From Arctopsyche grandis (lineage: Eukaryota; Arthropoda; Insecta; Trichoptera; Hydropsychidae): a stretch of DNA of 64,000 nt. Below the pieces are notes generated by a model that worked only from the letters and a program-made list of their open reading frames with translations, did not search any database and was not told the origin of the DNA. The stretch is taken from the NCBI RefSeq assembly GCF_051622035.1, contig NC_135367.1:14622501-14686500 (forward strand), given 5' to 3'. The translations under genes were made by a program, and so were the position numbers. Each line of letters opens with the position of its first letter. Within the stretch, counting starts at the first letter, position 1. Below, piece by piece: positions 26,420-42,332 of the stretch.

Positions 26420-27870
26420 TATTTGTTTATCCTTTTATTTGTTCCCTATACATTTCCATATCCTCTTAATATGTATGTAAAAATATTCAAGTTTGAAGTA
26501 ATTTTTTATAACCCTCTATCCGTGTTAAATTTTTTTAGTGAATTTGCAAATCGAGTTTTCGATCATAAATATATATTGTAATATTAATTCAAGCGACCAA
26601 ATATGTCAATTGAAACCTGAAGTATTTTTTTAAATAATGAATCACGACTGAAGTATTTTGTTTATACAGTGAATCACGCCATTCGCGCTACTTGCATTTT
26701 ATGCATGACTTCTATAGCGGTCATCCATGGGGAAAGGTTTAAATTGCTACTGCCAGCATACAAGGTAAATTATCAGTGTAGAAATTGAGAACAAAGTTTT
26801 TCTGCATAGCAGGAGTTGTCAAACAAAACAGTTAAGGTATATAGACATAGACATTGTGAAGATTTGTGGTCTTTTTTGCTTGAGTAGATAAAGCTATCAC
26901 TAAGCGATATATTATATTCTAGTATAAATATATGAACATGGTATTTATTGCATCTATTTACATTTGTATTGTATTTAACTGGAACTATTAAAGTTATATT
27001 TTGTTTTAAATCAATAGTCGATTATTATTATTTGACACAATAATCTTTATTTAGGTAAATGTTATTTTAAAAACCTGTTCCTTATATATTTGCATGAAAA
27101 ATCATAATGACATTCATGTTTTTTTTTATTTATTTAAAAACTAATTTATAATTCCTGCAAATGGTCACATGTTTGGTTAATTTCAATATAGTGACAGGTT
27201 TTCTGAGCAAGTCTATTATGTGTATTTTACGGCTTATAAAAGACAATAAAAGAGTAAATGTATGTTTATACTTTATTTTCGGAGTCCTTTCAAGTATTAT
27301 AAGATACAATTAGAGCACAATCAGATAAAAAAATATGTTTCTTATCAAATACATAATAATATACTTAAAACTCACGAGAGGGAGACGTGTCCCACTTTCA
27401 TTGTCCCACTTAAAATAAATATGTGATTCCTGTTTTTATCGAACAAATAATAAAAAAAATCTTAAGGTATACACAAGTGGATTGATAGATTTCGGTAGGC
27501 TAACAATGAATGTGTAATAAAAAAAGGTTTTAATTTAATTATAATGATTTAAAATTCATTATTAATGTTCGAAATTGCTCATTACAAGAAAATGTGCGTC
27601 AAGCAAATTATAATATTTGATAAACCAAACGTCACAGTTGTAATATAATACGATTTGAAAATTTCATTATATAATGCACAAATCAAAATATCCACGTATG
27701 TAAAAATGGAATGATAATATAAAAACAAAAAATTTATGACGAACGCAACGTTGAAAACTATTACTGAAATGTAAATGAATTTGGACATGAACGGTTACAT
27801 TATAAACACCATTTTTAAAATTTAAGTTTTATGTATGTAGTATCTAGTTATCAAATTATAAAATTACAAG
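26420..27870. other. intergenic DNA between converging genes
   Basis: Very AT-rich; holds the 3' sides of homogentisate dioxygenase and RBBP4. No other coding signal. Confidence 0.6.
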
Positions 27871-27878
27871 GAATCCTT

Positions 27879-32660
<4,782 letters not shown>

Positions 32661-33060
32661 GTTGGTGTGCCTCCGATGCAAGAGTCGCAGACGCTGCGGG
32701 TCGTTGTCGGCCCCTCCAGGCGGCGGCGTCAGGGCAGAAGCGGCTCCGGCTCCTGCAATCTTAAAGCCGTCTCGGATCAGCGGACGAACCACCGATCGAC
32801 GTCCTCGCCTGGGGAAAAGAAACTCGACGATCGACGATCGACGATCGACGATTCAACGATTGACGATATGCGGAGACTCCTCGCACCGACTCCACACTCG
32901 CCCGCCAAACGCCGGCAAACGCAATCCTGCCAACGTTCTTTCTCACTCCGACGCCTTTTCGCCACCTCTCATTTATTCCTATTCCCTTTTATTACAGATA
33001 TCGCTCGATGCCTCTCGAGCAGAGCCACGTAACCTCTCGATATTCGCGGCACACATTGTT
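32661..33060. promoter_or_regulatory. GC-rich, CpG-rich block upstream of RBBP4/Caf1-55
   Basis: GC- and CpG-rich compared with the AT-rich surroundings and directly upstream of the inferred first exon, so it is the probable promoter and 5' leader of the minus-strand gene. It contains a 7-bp tandem repeat (CGACGAT, four perfect and two degenerate copies at 32825-32867). Open frames cross it on both strands (for example 32575-33231, +) but none resembles a known protein; I take them as a by-product of GC content. Role inferred from position only. Confidence 0.5.
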
Positions 33061-33479
33061 TGTCAGCCAAGTAATTACATATCTATTTCATCGGCAGTCG
33101 CTAGCTACTACATACATACATATATGGGGCGTATGAGTAAAACAACAGAATTGTTAAGGCACGACTGTTCGTCTTACAGTTTATGGAATGCGCACCATCA
33201 ATTTCCAACTCCATATTTCAATAGCATCTAGCATGCTCCTTTCTCTTTTTATTATTATTACATATTACATACCTCCTTTACGTTTCACTTACGATTACAA
33301 TTCAGGAAAAATTTACCTCTTATCCGATCGTTTTCATACTTTGCCATATTGCTCATTTTGGTCATCAATATAAGTAAATGGATAACCTCCGCCAATACGA
33401 TGGTGCAAAAATATCGTGTAAGACGCGTTTGAAATTTGAATATCTGAAAAGTGCCTGACGTTTATCCAGTTGTTCAGAC

Positions 33480-33826
33480 TATGTCTGATGATCGGCTTTC
33501 GTGGCCTTACGACCCACGATTTGGCCGATATATTTTTGTGCTGGCCACCCTGACAGCCAACACAAACTGACAGTTGTCAATAGCGGTTTGGCGCGTAAAC
33601 ACCCCGGTGTTTACGGGGCCCACCTCGCCACCGAAATCACCAGCTAGAGGCTGGTGAGGGTTGTGACGATACTTGGAGACCAGCTCCAGTATCCGTCCGG
33701 TGTGCACCAGAGGAAGCTTGGTCTGTCTTCGTCCAGAAGGCAGACAACTGAGCTACGCGTGGCTAACCTCAAAAGGCACGCGTGGTTACTTTGTTACTCC
33801 CCCCCCCCTGTCCCCCCTGCTTGATC

Positions 33827-33903
<77 letters not shown>

Positions 33904-34140
33904 CAGTCACCATACAAACAGAATTACAACCTGTTTTCATTATTATACAATTTCCTCCCTTTTTCCACATCATGCATCCCACGCACATTACGAAGGAGAA
34001 AGGGACATAGCAGAGCAGCCGACATCAGCAGAGACCAGACCACCGACGACGAAGGAAGGCACCTTGAGGAAACCAGCCCCGCCCAAGCTTACCACTAGCT
34101 ATCTCACAAAAACGACTTCCGGGGTGCTCTCGAGTTGAAC
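33480..34140 (+). mobile_element. LTR- or gene-derived GC-rich segment with (TA)n insertion
   Basis: Contains GTAAACACCCCGGTGTTTAC (palindrome, about 33595-33614), a C-rich run at 33799, a (TA)n run 33832-33898, then CACCATACAAACAGAATTAC and a C/A-rich region with an open frame. The pattern suggests part of a retrotransposon, but no gag or pol motif is visible. Confidence 0.3.
33832..33898. repeat. (TA)n microsatellite
   Basis: About 33 TA units within the LTR-like segment at 33480-34140. Confidence 0.95.
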
Positions 34141-34175
34141 ATCCCTGGAGTCTGTACACCAGTTTTTAGTTTTAA

Positions 34176-34392
34176 GGTCTGTTCATACCTATCCAACACG
34201 ACGCGTATCCTGCAGGTGTCATGCAAGTGCGGATAGTTTTCTTTGGTTCATTCTATATGGACGCGCATGATTGCGTAAATGCGCATGTGCGAATGGAGTA
34301 TGAATACGTCCATATAATGTACCAAAGAATACTATCCGCACTTGCGTGACACCTGCAGGATATGGGTCGTGCTGGATAGGTATGAACAGACC
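34176..34392. mobile_element. TTAA-flanked palindromic MITE, 217 bp
   Basis: Inverted arms starting GGTCTGTTCATACCTATCCA and reaching the GTGCGGATAGT region on both sides of a short centre. TTAA at 34172-34175 and 34393-34396 fits a piggyBac-type target. Arms are almost perfect, so the insertion looks young. Confidence 0.8.
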
Positions 34393-35449
34393 TTAATGTG
34401 ATGGGCGCGAAGAAAATAAAGTAGCAACCATTGATGTATAATAAACATAGATGGGCCCTGACGTGTGATTTTGGTCGGAGATCTTGTCTTCACTAACTGA
34501 GGGGTGCGGGGGGTTTAACTAGCGGGGAAGTTGTTGGAAAAAATGATTTTTTTCCCTACGACGCAGCGGTACCTACCTACCTACTAAGATAAACTGTGCA
34601 TGCGCCATGTATTTTGCATGCGCCAAAAGGGAGACCAGTATAAGACGTGAGGGCGGATCTAGTGTATTATACATCAATCGTAGCAACAGACTAATATGGC
34701 CGAGTTGGTGCCAACTCGCAGGATAGTAAACGAAACTTGACCATGTCTTATAACCGCCACACATACATAGGTGACAAAACTGACATCGGTTTTCTCCCTC
34801 ACACGCGATCTCCCTCACACGCAAAGTGGTACCCGCGGCACAAAAACTGCCGCGTCACTTGTATTGCGATGCTCTGCTCTAGAGAATCATCACACACGGA
34901 CACAGCTTCAGTAGTTTGCTACGCCCGACAACGACCAACTGCAACAAGTGCTCTCCACAAATAATTAAAAATAAAGGATGACCCTCGCACGTGGACTAAA
35001 AAAATCCGGGCCCTGGTGTAGTATCATAACTATGGAACCACTTTGTTGTTTTTTTTTATTTGTGTTTTTGATTAATGTAAGTTTTTTTCAGGTTTCTTAA
35101 AATAAATACATGTGATTATTGATTGCAATACTGCTTTTTAGCAAATCAATACTAGATTTTGAGTTAATGGCTGCAAAAACCAAAAAACTGTAAAAATTGG
35201 GCATTATTTTAAACGCCCATATCCCAAAACGAATAGCGAAAAATAATCATTGTCATGTTTGAATTCAGTGAGTCAAACTTAGTAAATATTGATTAGTCTC
35301 CGCTCTGATTACTCTAAGTGGTTTTTTTCTCAGTGTTATTATGTTAACCTAAATCGTAAAGAACAACATCAAACGCTAGTATAACAGTAACCAAAGCTGA
35401 ACTTGAGAGTAACGAAAACAATGAAAATATTGTTGCGTGGGCTTCCAGG

Positions 35450-35755
35450 ATCGGAGAGAAAGACGCAGTAGTGTTTTAGAAGCGGTTTATTCGTCTGCAC
35501 CTCTCGGCACTCCCGATCGGAATGCTTTACAGTTCGAGTGCGCCCGATATGTATACTCATCAGGCGCAATAAATATACATACATAAACGAAAACCTATTG
35601 GTCGATGAGTCGCGTGATCCTATCAACCGTCATGTCATATACGACCCTTCTATTCGTCGAGGCCCTTTTTGGCGCGAACGAGAGATCAGGTGATTAGCGC
35701 TCGTAAACCATCGGTCCACGAGCGCCACCCACCTAATCTCTACGTTACAATATTA
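35450..35755 (+). mobile_element. LTR-like repeat, copy 2
   Basis: Diverged copy of 51460-51710 with an ATAAAT-type signal near 35570. Ends not determined. Confidence 0.4.
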
Positions 35756-35844
35756 TAGCTCTCACAATCTGAATATGACGGCAAGCTTCCTGATTGTTGG
35801 AGTCCACTTTAATACGAAATCTTTAAAAGTTGAAAATGTACGTT

Positions 35845-36065
35845 GGTCACATCTCACATCCACCCATCTTCCTTGCGACCATCTATTTACTCTTTTACAT
35901 CCTCTCAGATATCATTCCAACACTTATTTTATACACTTTTCATCGATTTTTCTACCTACGTGACTCCTATTGCCATTAAAATATCTTCACTATCTCCAGT
36001 ATATTCACTATCTTTGTCATACTTTTCACCCAAGTATTCTGTTTTCTATACCCATAACAATATGA
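35845..36065 (-). mobile_element. RTE-like LINE fragment
   Basis: CATCCACCCATCTTCCTTGC and TCATTCCAACACTTATTTTA are the inverse of the family's GRPQGRWVD and VLEW regions; decayed. Confidence 0.55.
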
Positions 36066-36099
36066 AATCAATATTTCATTATGTAGGAATCTAGCACAA

Positions 36100-36655
36100 C
36101 TTGTGCTATTACGAATCAAAACCAGTGATCTCATCATCGATCCGGTACAAACATGCATAACTCAAGGGCAACGTCCCCTTCGACCATTGCAGAAGAAAAA
36201 GTTCATCGCTCGATCGTAAAACGAACGAAACCCAACAGTGATGTCATCAGGCGACCGCAGCACATGTCCAGAAAAGTCGCTTACGCGTGGAACATGACCC
36301 CATTCTCAAACGAACGACGTCCTGGCGCTGACCCCATAGCTATAAACCACACGTGTACCGAAGACACGTGCCTCGAAAACAGGTCAACACGTGTCCTTAA
36401 CACACGTGTCCTGGAAACGAAGACAAAGCATCTGCACGCGGCACACTTCAAGCCAGAACGTATATAAAGCGACGCACCAGCTCCCAACACCAGAGTGAAC
36501 CTCTAGAGTTCAACCAGCTCACTTCTCCGAAGCTCAACCTCTTCGTACATACAATAACCATTGTAACAATTGAACAAAAATAAACGATCCTCTTACAAAC
36601 TACACAACATGTGTTTCGTTAGGCCGGGATACGGTCAACATATCTTCCCTGCCTT
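36100..36655 (+). mobile_element. solo-LTR-like segment
   Basis: Has the order expected of a terminal repeat: several ACACGTG motifs (36290-36410), a TATATAAAG box at 36461-36468, a transcribed-looking CT-rich stretch and AATAAA at 36579-36584, ending near GGTCAACA. A 104-codon open frame crosses it (36153-36467) but looks incidental. No target duplication was found, so the assignment is tentative. Confidence 0.4.
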
Positions 36656-36917
36656 ACAATTCCACTGATCATTCGCGTTTACATCCATACTAAAAAAATA
36701 ACACCGGAGATTGAGCAAGCAAAAAATTAACAAAACTAATAACAACAAAACCATTTGTATATACCGCTTCCCATTTACAAAAAGGCCCAACTAAAATGAA
36801 ATGTTAGACCGATGCATGCTGTTACACAAAACGCATCGCCAACACGTTTGTCAGGGTAGAATTTGTGGTTATTCGGCCAGCGTGAAGAACAAGCAGTAAA
36901 TATATTACACTAGTGTT

Positions 36918-36943
36918 GGACCCGTTGATTTCAACGGGTGGTT
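36918..36943. repeat. hairpin CCCGTTGA-TT-TCAACGGG
   Basis: Perfect 8-bp stem close to the left border of the composite repeat region; may mark one end of the unit that carries the GC-rich array. Confidence 0.6.
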
Positions 36944-37009
36944 TCGAAAAGGAATTGAAACTCGAATAAAAATAAAGTTAAAGATATTGAATCGACTGGT
37001 TTCGGAAAG

Positions 37010-37070
37010 AAATTGATGCACGAATTACGAATGACAAATTACGAAGTGATTACGAATTACGAATTACGTT
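37010..37070. repeat. ATTACGA short tandem repeat
   Basis: Degenerate ATTACGAA repeats directly left of the GC-rich array. Confidence 0.75.
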
Positions 37071-37079
37071 TTGTGCATC

Positions 37080-37545
37080 GCCGACGCCTCCGGCACCCCG
37101 GGGCCTTCGCCCCCGGCACTTCCGTCGCTCCGGGGCCTTCGGCCCCAGCGCCGCCGACGCCTCCGGCGCCCGCAGCGCACCTAACGCCCCCGATGCCTTC
37201 GGCACCCCGGGGCCTTCGCCCCCAGCACCGCCGACGCCTTTGGCGCCCCCAGCGCCCCCGATGCCTTCGGCACCCCGGGGGCTTCGCCCCCAGCGCTCCC
37301 AATGCCTTCGGCACTCCGGGGGCTTCGCCCCCCGCGCCCCCGATGCCTCCGGCACCCCGGGGGCTTCGCCCCAAGCGCCGCCGCCGCCTCCGGCGCCCCC
37401 AGCGCCCCCAATGCCTTCGGCACTCCGGGGGCTTCGCCCCCAGCGCCCCCGATGCCTCCAGCACCCCGGGGGCTTCGCCCCCAGCGCCGCCGACGCCTCC
37501 GGCACCCTCAGCGCCCCCGATGCCTTCGGCACCCCGGGGCCTGAA
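37080..37545. repeat. GC-rich hairpin minisatellite
   Basis: About seven units built of GATGCCTTCGGCACCCC, GGGGGCTTCGCCCCCAGCG and an optional 27-bp module with GACGCCTCCGGCGCC. Spacing between GATGCC/AATGCC starts is about 41 bp, or about 68 bp when the extra module is present. Each unit contains two short hairpins with TTC loops (TGCC/GGCA and GGGGGC/GCCCCC). GC content is very high against an AT-rich background, so frames on both strands stay open and encode Pro/Ala/Arg or Gly/Ala repeats; these are not taken as genes. Confidence 0.9.
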
Positions 37546-37676
37546 AAAACTGGGAAACTGAAAAACTGAAAAAATGAAATAACTGAAAAAATGAAAAAAA
37601 TGAAAAAAATGAAAAAACTGAAAAAATGAAAAATATGAAAAAAATGAAAAATATGAAAAAAATGAAAAAAAAAAAA
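37546..37676. repeat. A-rich tandem repeat (TGAAAAAA units)
   Basis: About 16 units of (A/C)TGAAAAA(A) directly right of the GC-rich array, ending in an A run. Confidence 0.85.
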
Positions 37677-38052
37677 TTTTGTTCCCCATACTGGTTGACG
37701 GTTGATCGTCCGTCACATATATACAAATATACAAATATATATATATTTAGCGACAGTCCGTTTTTATATATAGTATAAGCCTAGACATATGTTAAATGTA
37801 TTTTTAACATTGGTTTCGTTTTGCGGCTTTAAATTATATTGCAATGCTGTAACATTAACAGAAGTTTAGTAAAATGACGAAGAAACCAACTGAAGAATGT
37901 TTATGGTTGCGTGGTAGCAGTGACAGCAATGTGGTGCTATTGAAAGAGTGGCGACAGTGCGTGTGTGTATTTTGTATGGCGGACGGTGACGGTCGGTTCG
38001 TTCGGGCTTTGATCGAAAGTGACAGGTGTTGCTAATTAAATCAAAGTCGAAG

Positions 38053-38922
38053 ATGTCCGCGGCAGAAGTGGCTCCGCCCCCCGCCAGTGATGCATCCACG
38101 TCTTCCAACGCGGCCAGAGCTCGAGCTCGTCGTCGTCGAATTCTAGAGAATTCTGCGTCGCGCCTCACCAGAATTACGGGAAGATTGCACGAGCCCATTT
38201 CTACAGAACCCGATGATCTATTCCCCACTGATACTACAGGTACGTTGTGGTCCTATCTATTTACTTGTATTATATATAATATGTACCTTTTGTGTATATC
38301 CCTTGAATTGAAAGTCTTGTAGTCGAAATTAGTATTGCAAAAGATCCATCAGTAGTTACTGGTTTATTCAAAATATTTTTTGTTCAGATTCAATTTTAAT
38401 ATGATTTTCTAATATGTTACAGTTGCAGAAAACTGCTGTCCTATAGACGGAGCCATATTTCCAACGGATCTGGTCGACGATGCATCAGTCTTTCACGTTA
38501 ATCATGTCGAATTGAATGATTTGAAAAGTTTCAACATTAGCAGTTTTCCCCCTCACGTTCAAGAACCGGAAAGAATCGTCGATGCCGCTAAAAAAGAATT
38601 TTCTTTCTTAGACACTCGACTGCACATACCGTTGATCTGTATTCTAGTCCAAGCGATGTACATTTCGAATAGAGTGACAGAAGCTTACTTATTTTTCCCG
38701 TTGTTTATTTGGGAGGTTATTGAATTTTTTTATTTTGAAAACAGTCAGGAGAAATCAACTTTGGATCTGTTGCTGCCGTTAATCGGCTTACCACCTGATA
38801 AACTCAGCATTATATTGAAATTAGCTAAAAAATTATCTCATGTTTTAGAGGACGTGTTTTTGTACACTTTCACCACTGTCGTTATTCAATTCGTTTCAAG
38901 TCTTCTAGGAATCTATCGGTAA
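38053..38922 (+). CDS. CAMLG-like guided-entry (GET/TRC) receptor subunit, 2 exons
   Basis: Homologue of calcium-modulating cyclophilin ligand, the ER membrane receptor partner of WRB/GET1 that accepts tail-anchored proteins from the ATPase TRC40/GET3. Exons 38053-38239 and 38423-38922 join (G|TT) to 228 aa; human is 296 aa, the difference lying in the low-complexity middle. The N terminus carries the basic motif ARARRRRILENSASRLTRIT, matching the RRRKLLMNSEQRINRI region of human CAMLG, which binds TRC40. The C-terminal half has hydrophobic segments at roughly residues 131-145, 151-167, 175-187 and 207-226, with LIGLPPDKL and LEDVFLYTFTTVV aligning to the human SGIPAEVI and FTDLCVYFFTFI parts. 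The ATG is the first in the exon and is preceded by GC-rich sequence. Sequence similarity is modest but in the right order along the protein. Confidence 0.8.
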
Positions 38923-39159
38923 TAATACAGATAAAAATTCATCGTTATGTATTTATTTATGCATTTTTCCACGTGAAAAATTTAACATACTAACTGATGC
39001 ATTTTATAAATCAACTACTTTTGCAATAAGAAATATTGATTAAATAATTTATTATGTTTACTTTCCATTTTGCATAGAAATTAGAAAGAAAAATTATATT
39101 AATTGTGCCAAAATATAAGACCAAATTTGCTTTGTATTGTATCATATCGCATCGCTTTA

Positions 39160-39163
<4 letters not shown>

Positions 39164-39219
<56 letters not shown>
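39164..39219. repeat. (TA)n microsatellite downstream of CAMLG
   Basis: About 28 TA units between the converging CAMLG and TFAM genes. Confidence 0.95.
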
Positions 39220-39222
<3 letters not shown>

Positions 39223-40399
39223 AGTATTATTTTATATGGATATAAAAAGAATCCATTCTATAAATTCAATTACACAATTAAATCGAACAAAATATAAAAT
39301 AATGCAAATATCCACACAATATTGTATTTTCATATCTGTGCACCAAACTTTATTGTATTTCTCTGGGATGTCTTGTGCTGGTTTTCTAAAATTTCTTTTT
39401 AATATATGCAATAATTCATTATAAAATCACGAAAAAATTTGTTAATCCTTTCAGACCAACACAACGGCATCTCATTAATCACAATTGCAATATCAATATC
39501 GTCGTAATATCATTATTAACTGTGCGATAAAATATTTTTCTAACGCATTTATAAAGGTTCTAACTATAACTTCTATTTTGTACATGTGTTTAAATAAGAA
39601 ACGTTTGATACGAGTATTCTATTGAAAAAAAAAAGTACGGTTGTGGTGTTTGTGTATGAGTGCATGACGATTTTTCGCAATATGACTTGTTATAGTAGTA
39701 CCTGTCGATTTCAGCTATTTTACGGCACATTCATGTTGTAGTGTTAACTCCTATATCTGAGGTTTATTATTATTATCATTGTCATGAGATAATATTATGT
39801 ATTTTTTACGAGACGATTCACAGTTTATATAAAGTTGGTGTAATGTTGAATTTATACAAATATAAAATTTTACGACACATGTTTGTTTTTTTCTCTTTAT
39901 TCAAAACAATCCCAATGAAAATTCCATATAAAAATATTATATTTCATTCAAATCATCAATGATATCCTCGTAGAGCTGCCACCAATCGGGCTGAAAAATG
40001 CCGATCAGAGCAAGTTTTAACACTACGGAAAAACATAATATTCGTTAATATATGTATAGCCTCTGCAAAGCTTATTCACAAAATTTGAGGATACGCTTGT
40101 TAGAACATGCATTAAAGCAACACTTTATAAGTATTATAAATACAATGAAATCCCAATTCAATGAATCGATAAGAGAGCAAAGGTGCTTATTTGAATCGAA
40201 TAATTGATTGTGTCTAAATCTAAAGCACACAATACTTGAAAACGGAATAAGGCCTTGTATAATGAGAAGTATCAACGGTAAAGTGTATTCTGACACAACC
40301 GAGGTTTCATTGTATAAATAGTTATTACACACCAAAAAAACAGAAATCACAATGACTATATGAGGTTATGGGTTAATGAAAATATTTTAGGTGTTGATT

Positions 40400-40405
40400 T
40401 TTATT
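40400..40405 (-). promoter_or_regulatory. candidate polyadenylation signal for TFAM
   Basis: AATAAA on the minus strand about 140 nt beyond the second (TAA) stop. If used, the mRNA includes the whole open extension. Confidence 0.4.
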
Positions 40406-40546
40406 ATATTTTTATGCTTTACGATTACAAATGCATTTCTATATAAGACTAGGAAATTAAAAAAATGAGATTATATCAAAATGATTTGATATCACAAAAA
40501 TATAAAAATACATACATATATAAATCTACATGTACAATTGTTATTA

Positions 40547-40936
40547 TTAGAATTTAAACAATTTCTTAAAAATATTCATAACGCCCTTACTCGAGTTGGT
40601 TTTGTCTTTGGAAATATTTAGTGGCACTTCGTTTTTATTTTTCGTCTTGTCGTCAACAGTAGCGTTTTGATCAATGGGTTCGTTATTAGTAGCATCATAA
40701 TTCAGTATTTTTTTTGATTTATGATTGATAAAAGTTTGTGAGGCGAGTTCACCCGTGTCCTGACTCCTTTGAACACCGAGCTCAGCATCCTTAGTGAAAC
40801 TATCGTATTGTATTTTTTTTTTATCGATATTTTTTTCAATTTTTACATCAGGAATTTTGGCTCGTGTTTGTTTCTCTAGTTCGCCAAACTGAAGATCAGT
40901 ATCTTCATTTTCGACGGAGCCAGGACACCAAAATTC
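40547..40936 (-). other. in-frame open extension after the TFAM TAG (129 codons to TAA)
   Basis: Directly after the TFAM TAG the same frame stays open from 40936 to the TAA at 40549-40547. It starts EFWCPGSVENED and ends GVMNIFKKLFKF; it is rich in Lys, Asp, Asn, Thr and Gln and looks disordered. It contains only one late Met, so it is not an independent gene from its own ATG. In this AT-rich DNA a 129-codon open run in the gene's own frame is unlikely by chance. Possible readings: stop-codon readthrough, a recent nonsense change or sequence error shortening a longer protein, or an alternative splice removing the TAG. A 45-nt GT-AG segment (GTTAGA to CATAG) would remove the stop in frame but is very short for an intron. 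No similarity recognised. Confidence 0.5.
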
Positions 40937-42249
40937 CTATGCTGGAGCTTTCGCATTTTTCCTCGAAGCTGTATTTCTAACTAAATCTATATTACCCATG
41001 CGTATCATTTTTTCTTCCCATAGTGTTAGTTTTTTTCTGAAATGTTAAATTGATTTTATTATAATGTATAAGCTTTTTTTTTTTTTAATCAATAATTGAA
41101 AGATTTATTTATAAACCTATATTCATCTTTCAGTTTCTGAGCTTGGTTATTCCAAATTGATCTTTCCTCTTCTGCCAAAGCATACCATTTATTTTTCATG
41201 TCAATCTGGAAATCTGTAAAATTTAAATCTTTATAGGAGTCTCTATGTTTATTGCAAAACAGTAAATATGAAGACATTGGTTTTTTGGGGCGTCCAAATT
41301 CTTTATAGTCCTGAAATCCAAATAAAAAATAAGACAAAAATAAAAATTCAATAATACAATATATGTATAACTTCAAATGTACCGATTTCAGTTTCTTTTT
41401 TTCTTTAGCATCATCCATTTGCTTTCGTACTTTTTTGATTTCTTGTTTTTGCTCTTCAGATAAAGATGCCTCATAGGTGGCTTTTATCTTCTTGAATTCT
41501 TCCATTTCTTTTAAGAATTCTTTCGATAACTTTTCTTTTACCTATAAATCATGATTACTGTTAAACGCAATAAAAAACCAATGCAAATTTTAATCAATAA
41601 TATTACATAAATACATGATAAGCCGTTTAAAATTGCAATATTCTCACATCGTCACCCAATTGATGCCAATGTTGTGAAGCCATTTTAAGAATGCTAGTTG
41701 CGCTGGTGCCAGGATTTTTGGCAACCAACGTCGGTCTTATTTGGGTGAAGAACTTGATGAAAGCCGTCAACGGTCGTTTCGGCTTGTCGATACCTAACTT
41801 ATCTTCGGCGGAGACTTTTGTGTAACCTGCAGAGCAATTCCATAGTAATGGTGTCAACCTGAAAAATTGAACAATCACAGTTTAGAATTATGTAATAAAA
41901 AAAGAATACATCAATTTTAAGTAAAAAATTAATACCTACATACTAAAAAAACTGCCGGATTTATTAACAATATTAATCGATTTAATTAACGATACAAGTG
42001 AAACACACGAATGAGCTATATTTAACATGCGCATCGAAATTATGCATATTTCTTTGAATTGGAATGAAATCTGTTTTATAGTTTGGCATGATGTAGTATG
42101 TATTTGGCAGGGTAGTGATGGCGTTGTAATCGCGTTGGGCTAAAAAAGTTGTATCAACATAACCTCAAATCAAAATAATGGACGTACCTGAAGGGCGAAG
42201 CGGAATTGGAAGGGCCGTAGCGCCGGCAAAGGGTGAGCCACGCAGCCAT
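40937..42249 (-). CDS. TFAM: mitochondrial transcription factor A (TFAM), 5 exons
   Basis: Packages mitochondrial DNA and bends promoter DNA for mitochondrial RNA polymerase. Exons in gene order: 42249-42188, 41858-41648, 41541-41383, 41310-41117, 41036-40937, joined to 241 aa plus TAG (human 246). The first about 35 residues (MAAWLTLCRRYG...) are basic and hydroxylated without acids, as a mitochondrial presequence should be. HMG box A begins at KPKRPLTAFIKFF (about residue 46) and ends in exon 3; a charged linker EEFKKIKATYEASLSEEQKQ follows; HMG box B begins at RPKKPMSSYLLFC (about 151). The tail LTLWEEKMIRMG matches the vertebrate SWEEQMIEVG tail that contacts polymerase. Notable: the TAG at 40939-40937 is followed in frame by 129 open codons (see separate entry). 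The protein lies in tandem with Frizzled upstream and converges with CAMLG. Confidence 0.93.
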
Positions 42250-42280
42250 GTCGGGGGCCGCCGGGGCGGAGGCTCGGGGA

Positions 42281-42332
42281 GCGCTAAGGGGGCGCTGAGG
42301 GGGCGCTGAGGGGGCGCTAAGGGGGCGCTAAG
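42281..42332. repeat. 11-bp GC-rich tandem repeat upstream of TFAM start
   Basis: Unit GGGGGCGCTRA in about five copies, beginning some 30 bp upstream of the TFAM ATG, in a local GC-rich block (42180-42360). Position suggests 5' leader or core promoter; GCGCT palindromes recur every 11 bp, about one helical turn. Confidence 0.75.

Noticed and set aside
36153-36467. 104-codon frame with many Thr/Arg
   Set aside because: Lies within the LTR-like segment, ahead of its TATA box; likely incidental.
37013-37734. Long Pro/Ala/Arg and Gly/Ala open frames up to 225 codons
   Set aside because: Several frames on both strands are open because the minisatellite lacks A/T; the unit length shifts frame with each copy. 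Not a gene.
40937-40996. 59-nt intron removing the TFAM TAG (GTAATA to CATAG)
   Set aside because: It changes frame and meets a stop after ten codons, lacks a pyrimidine tract, and would cut the conserved tail.
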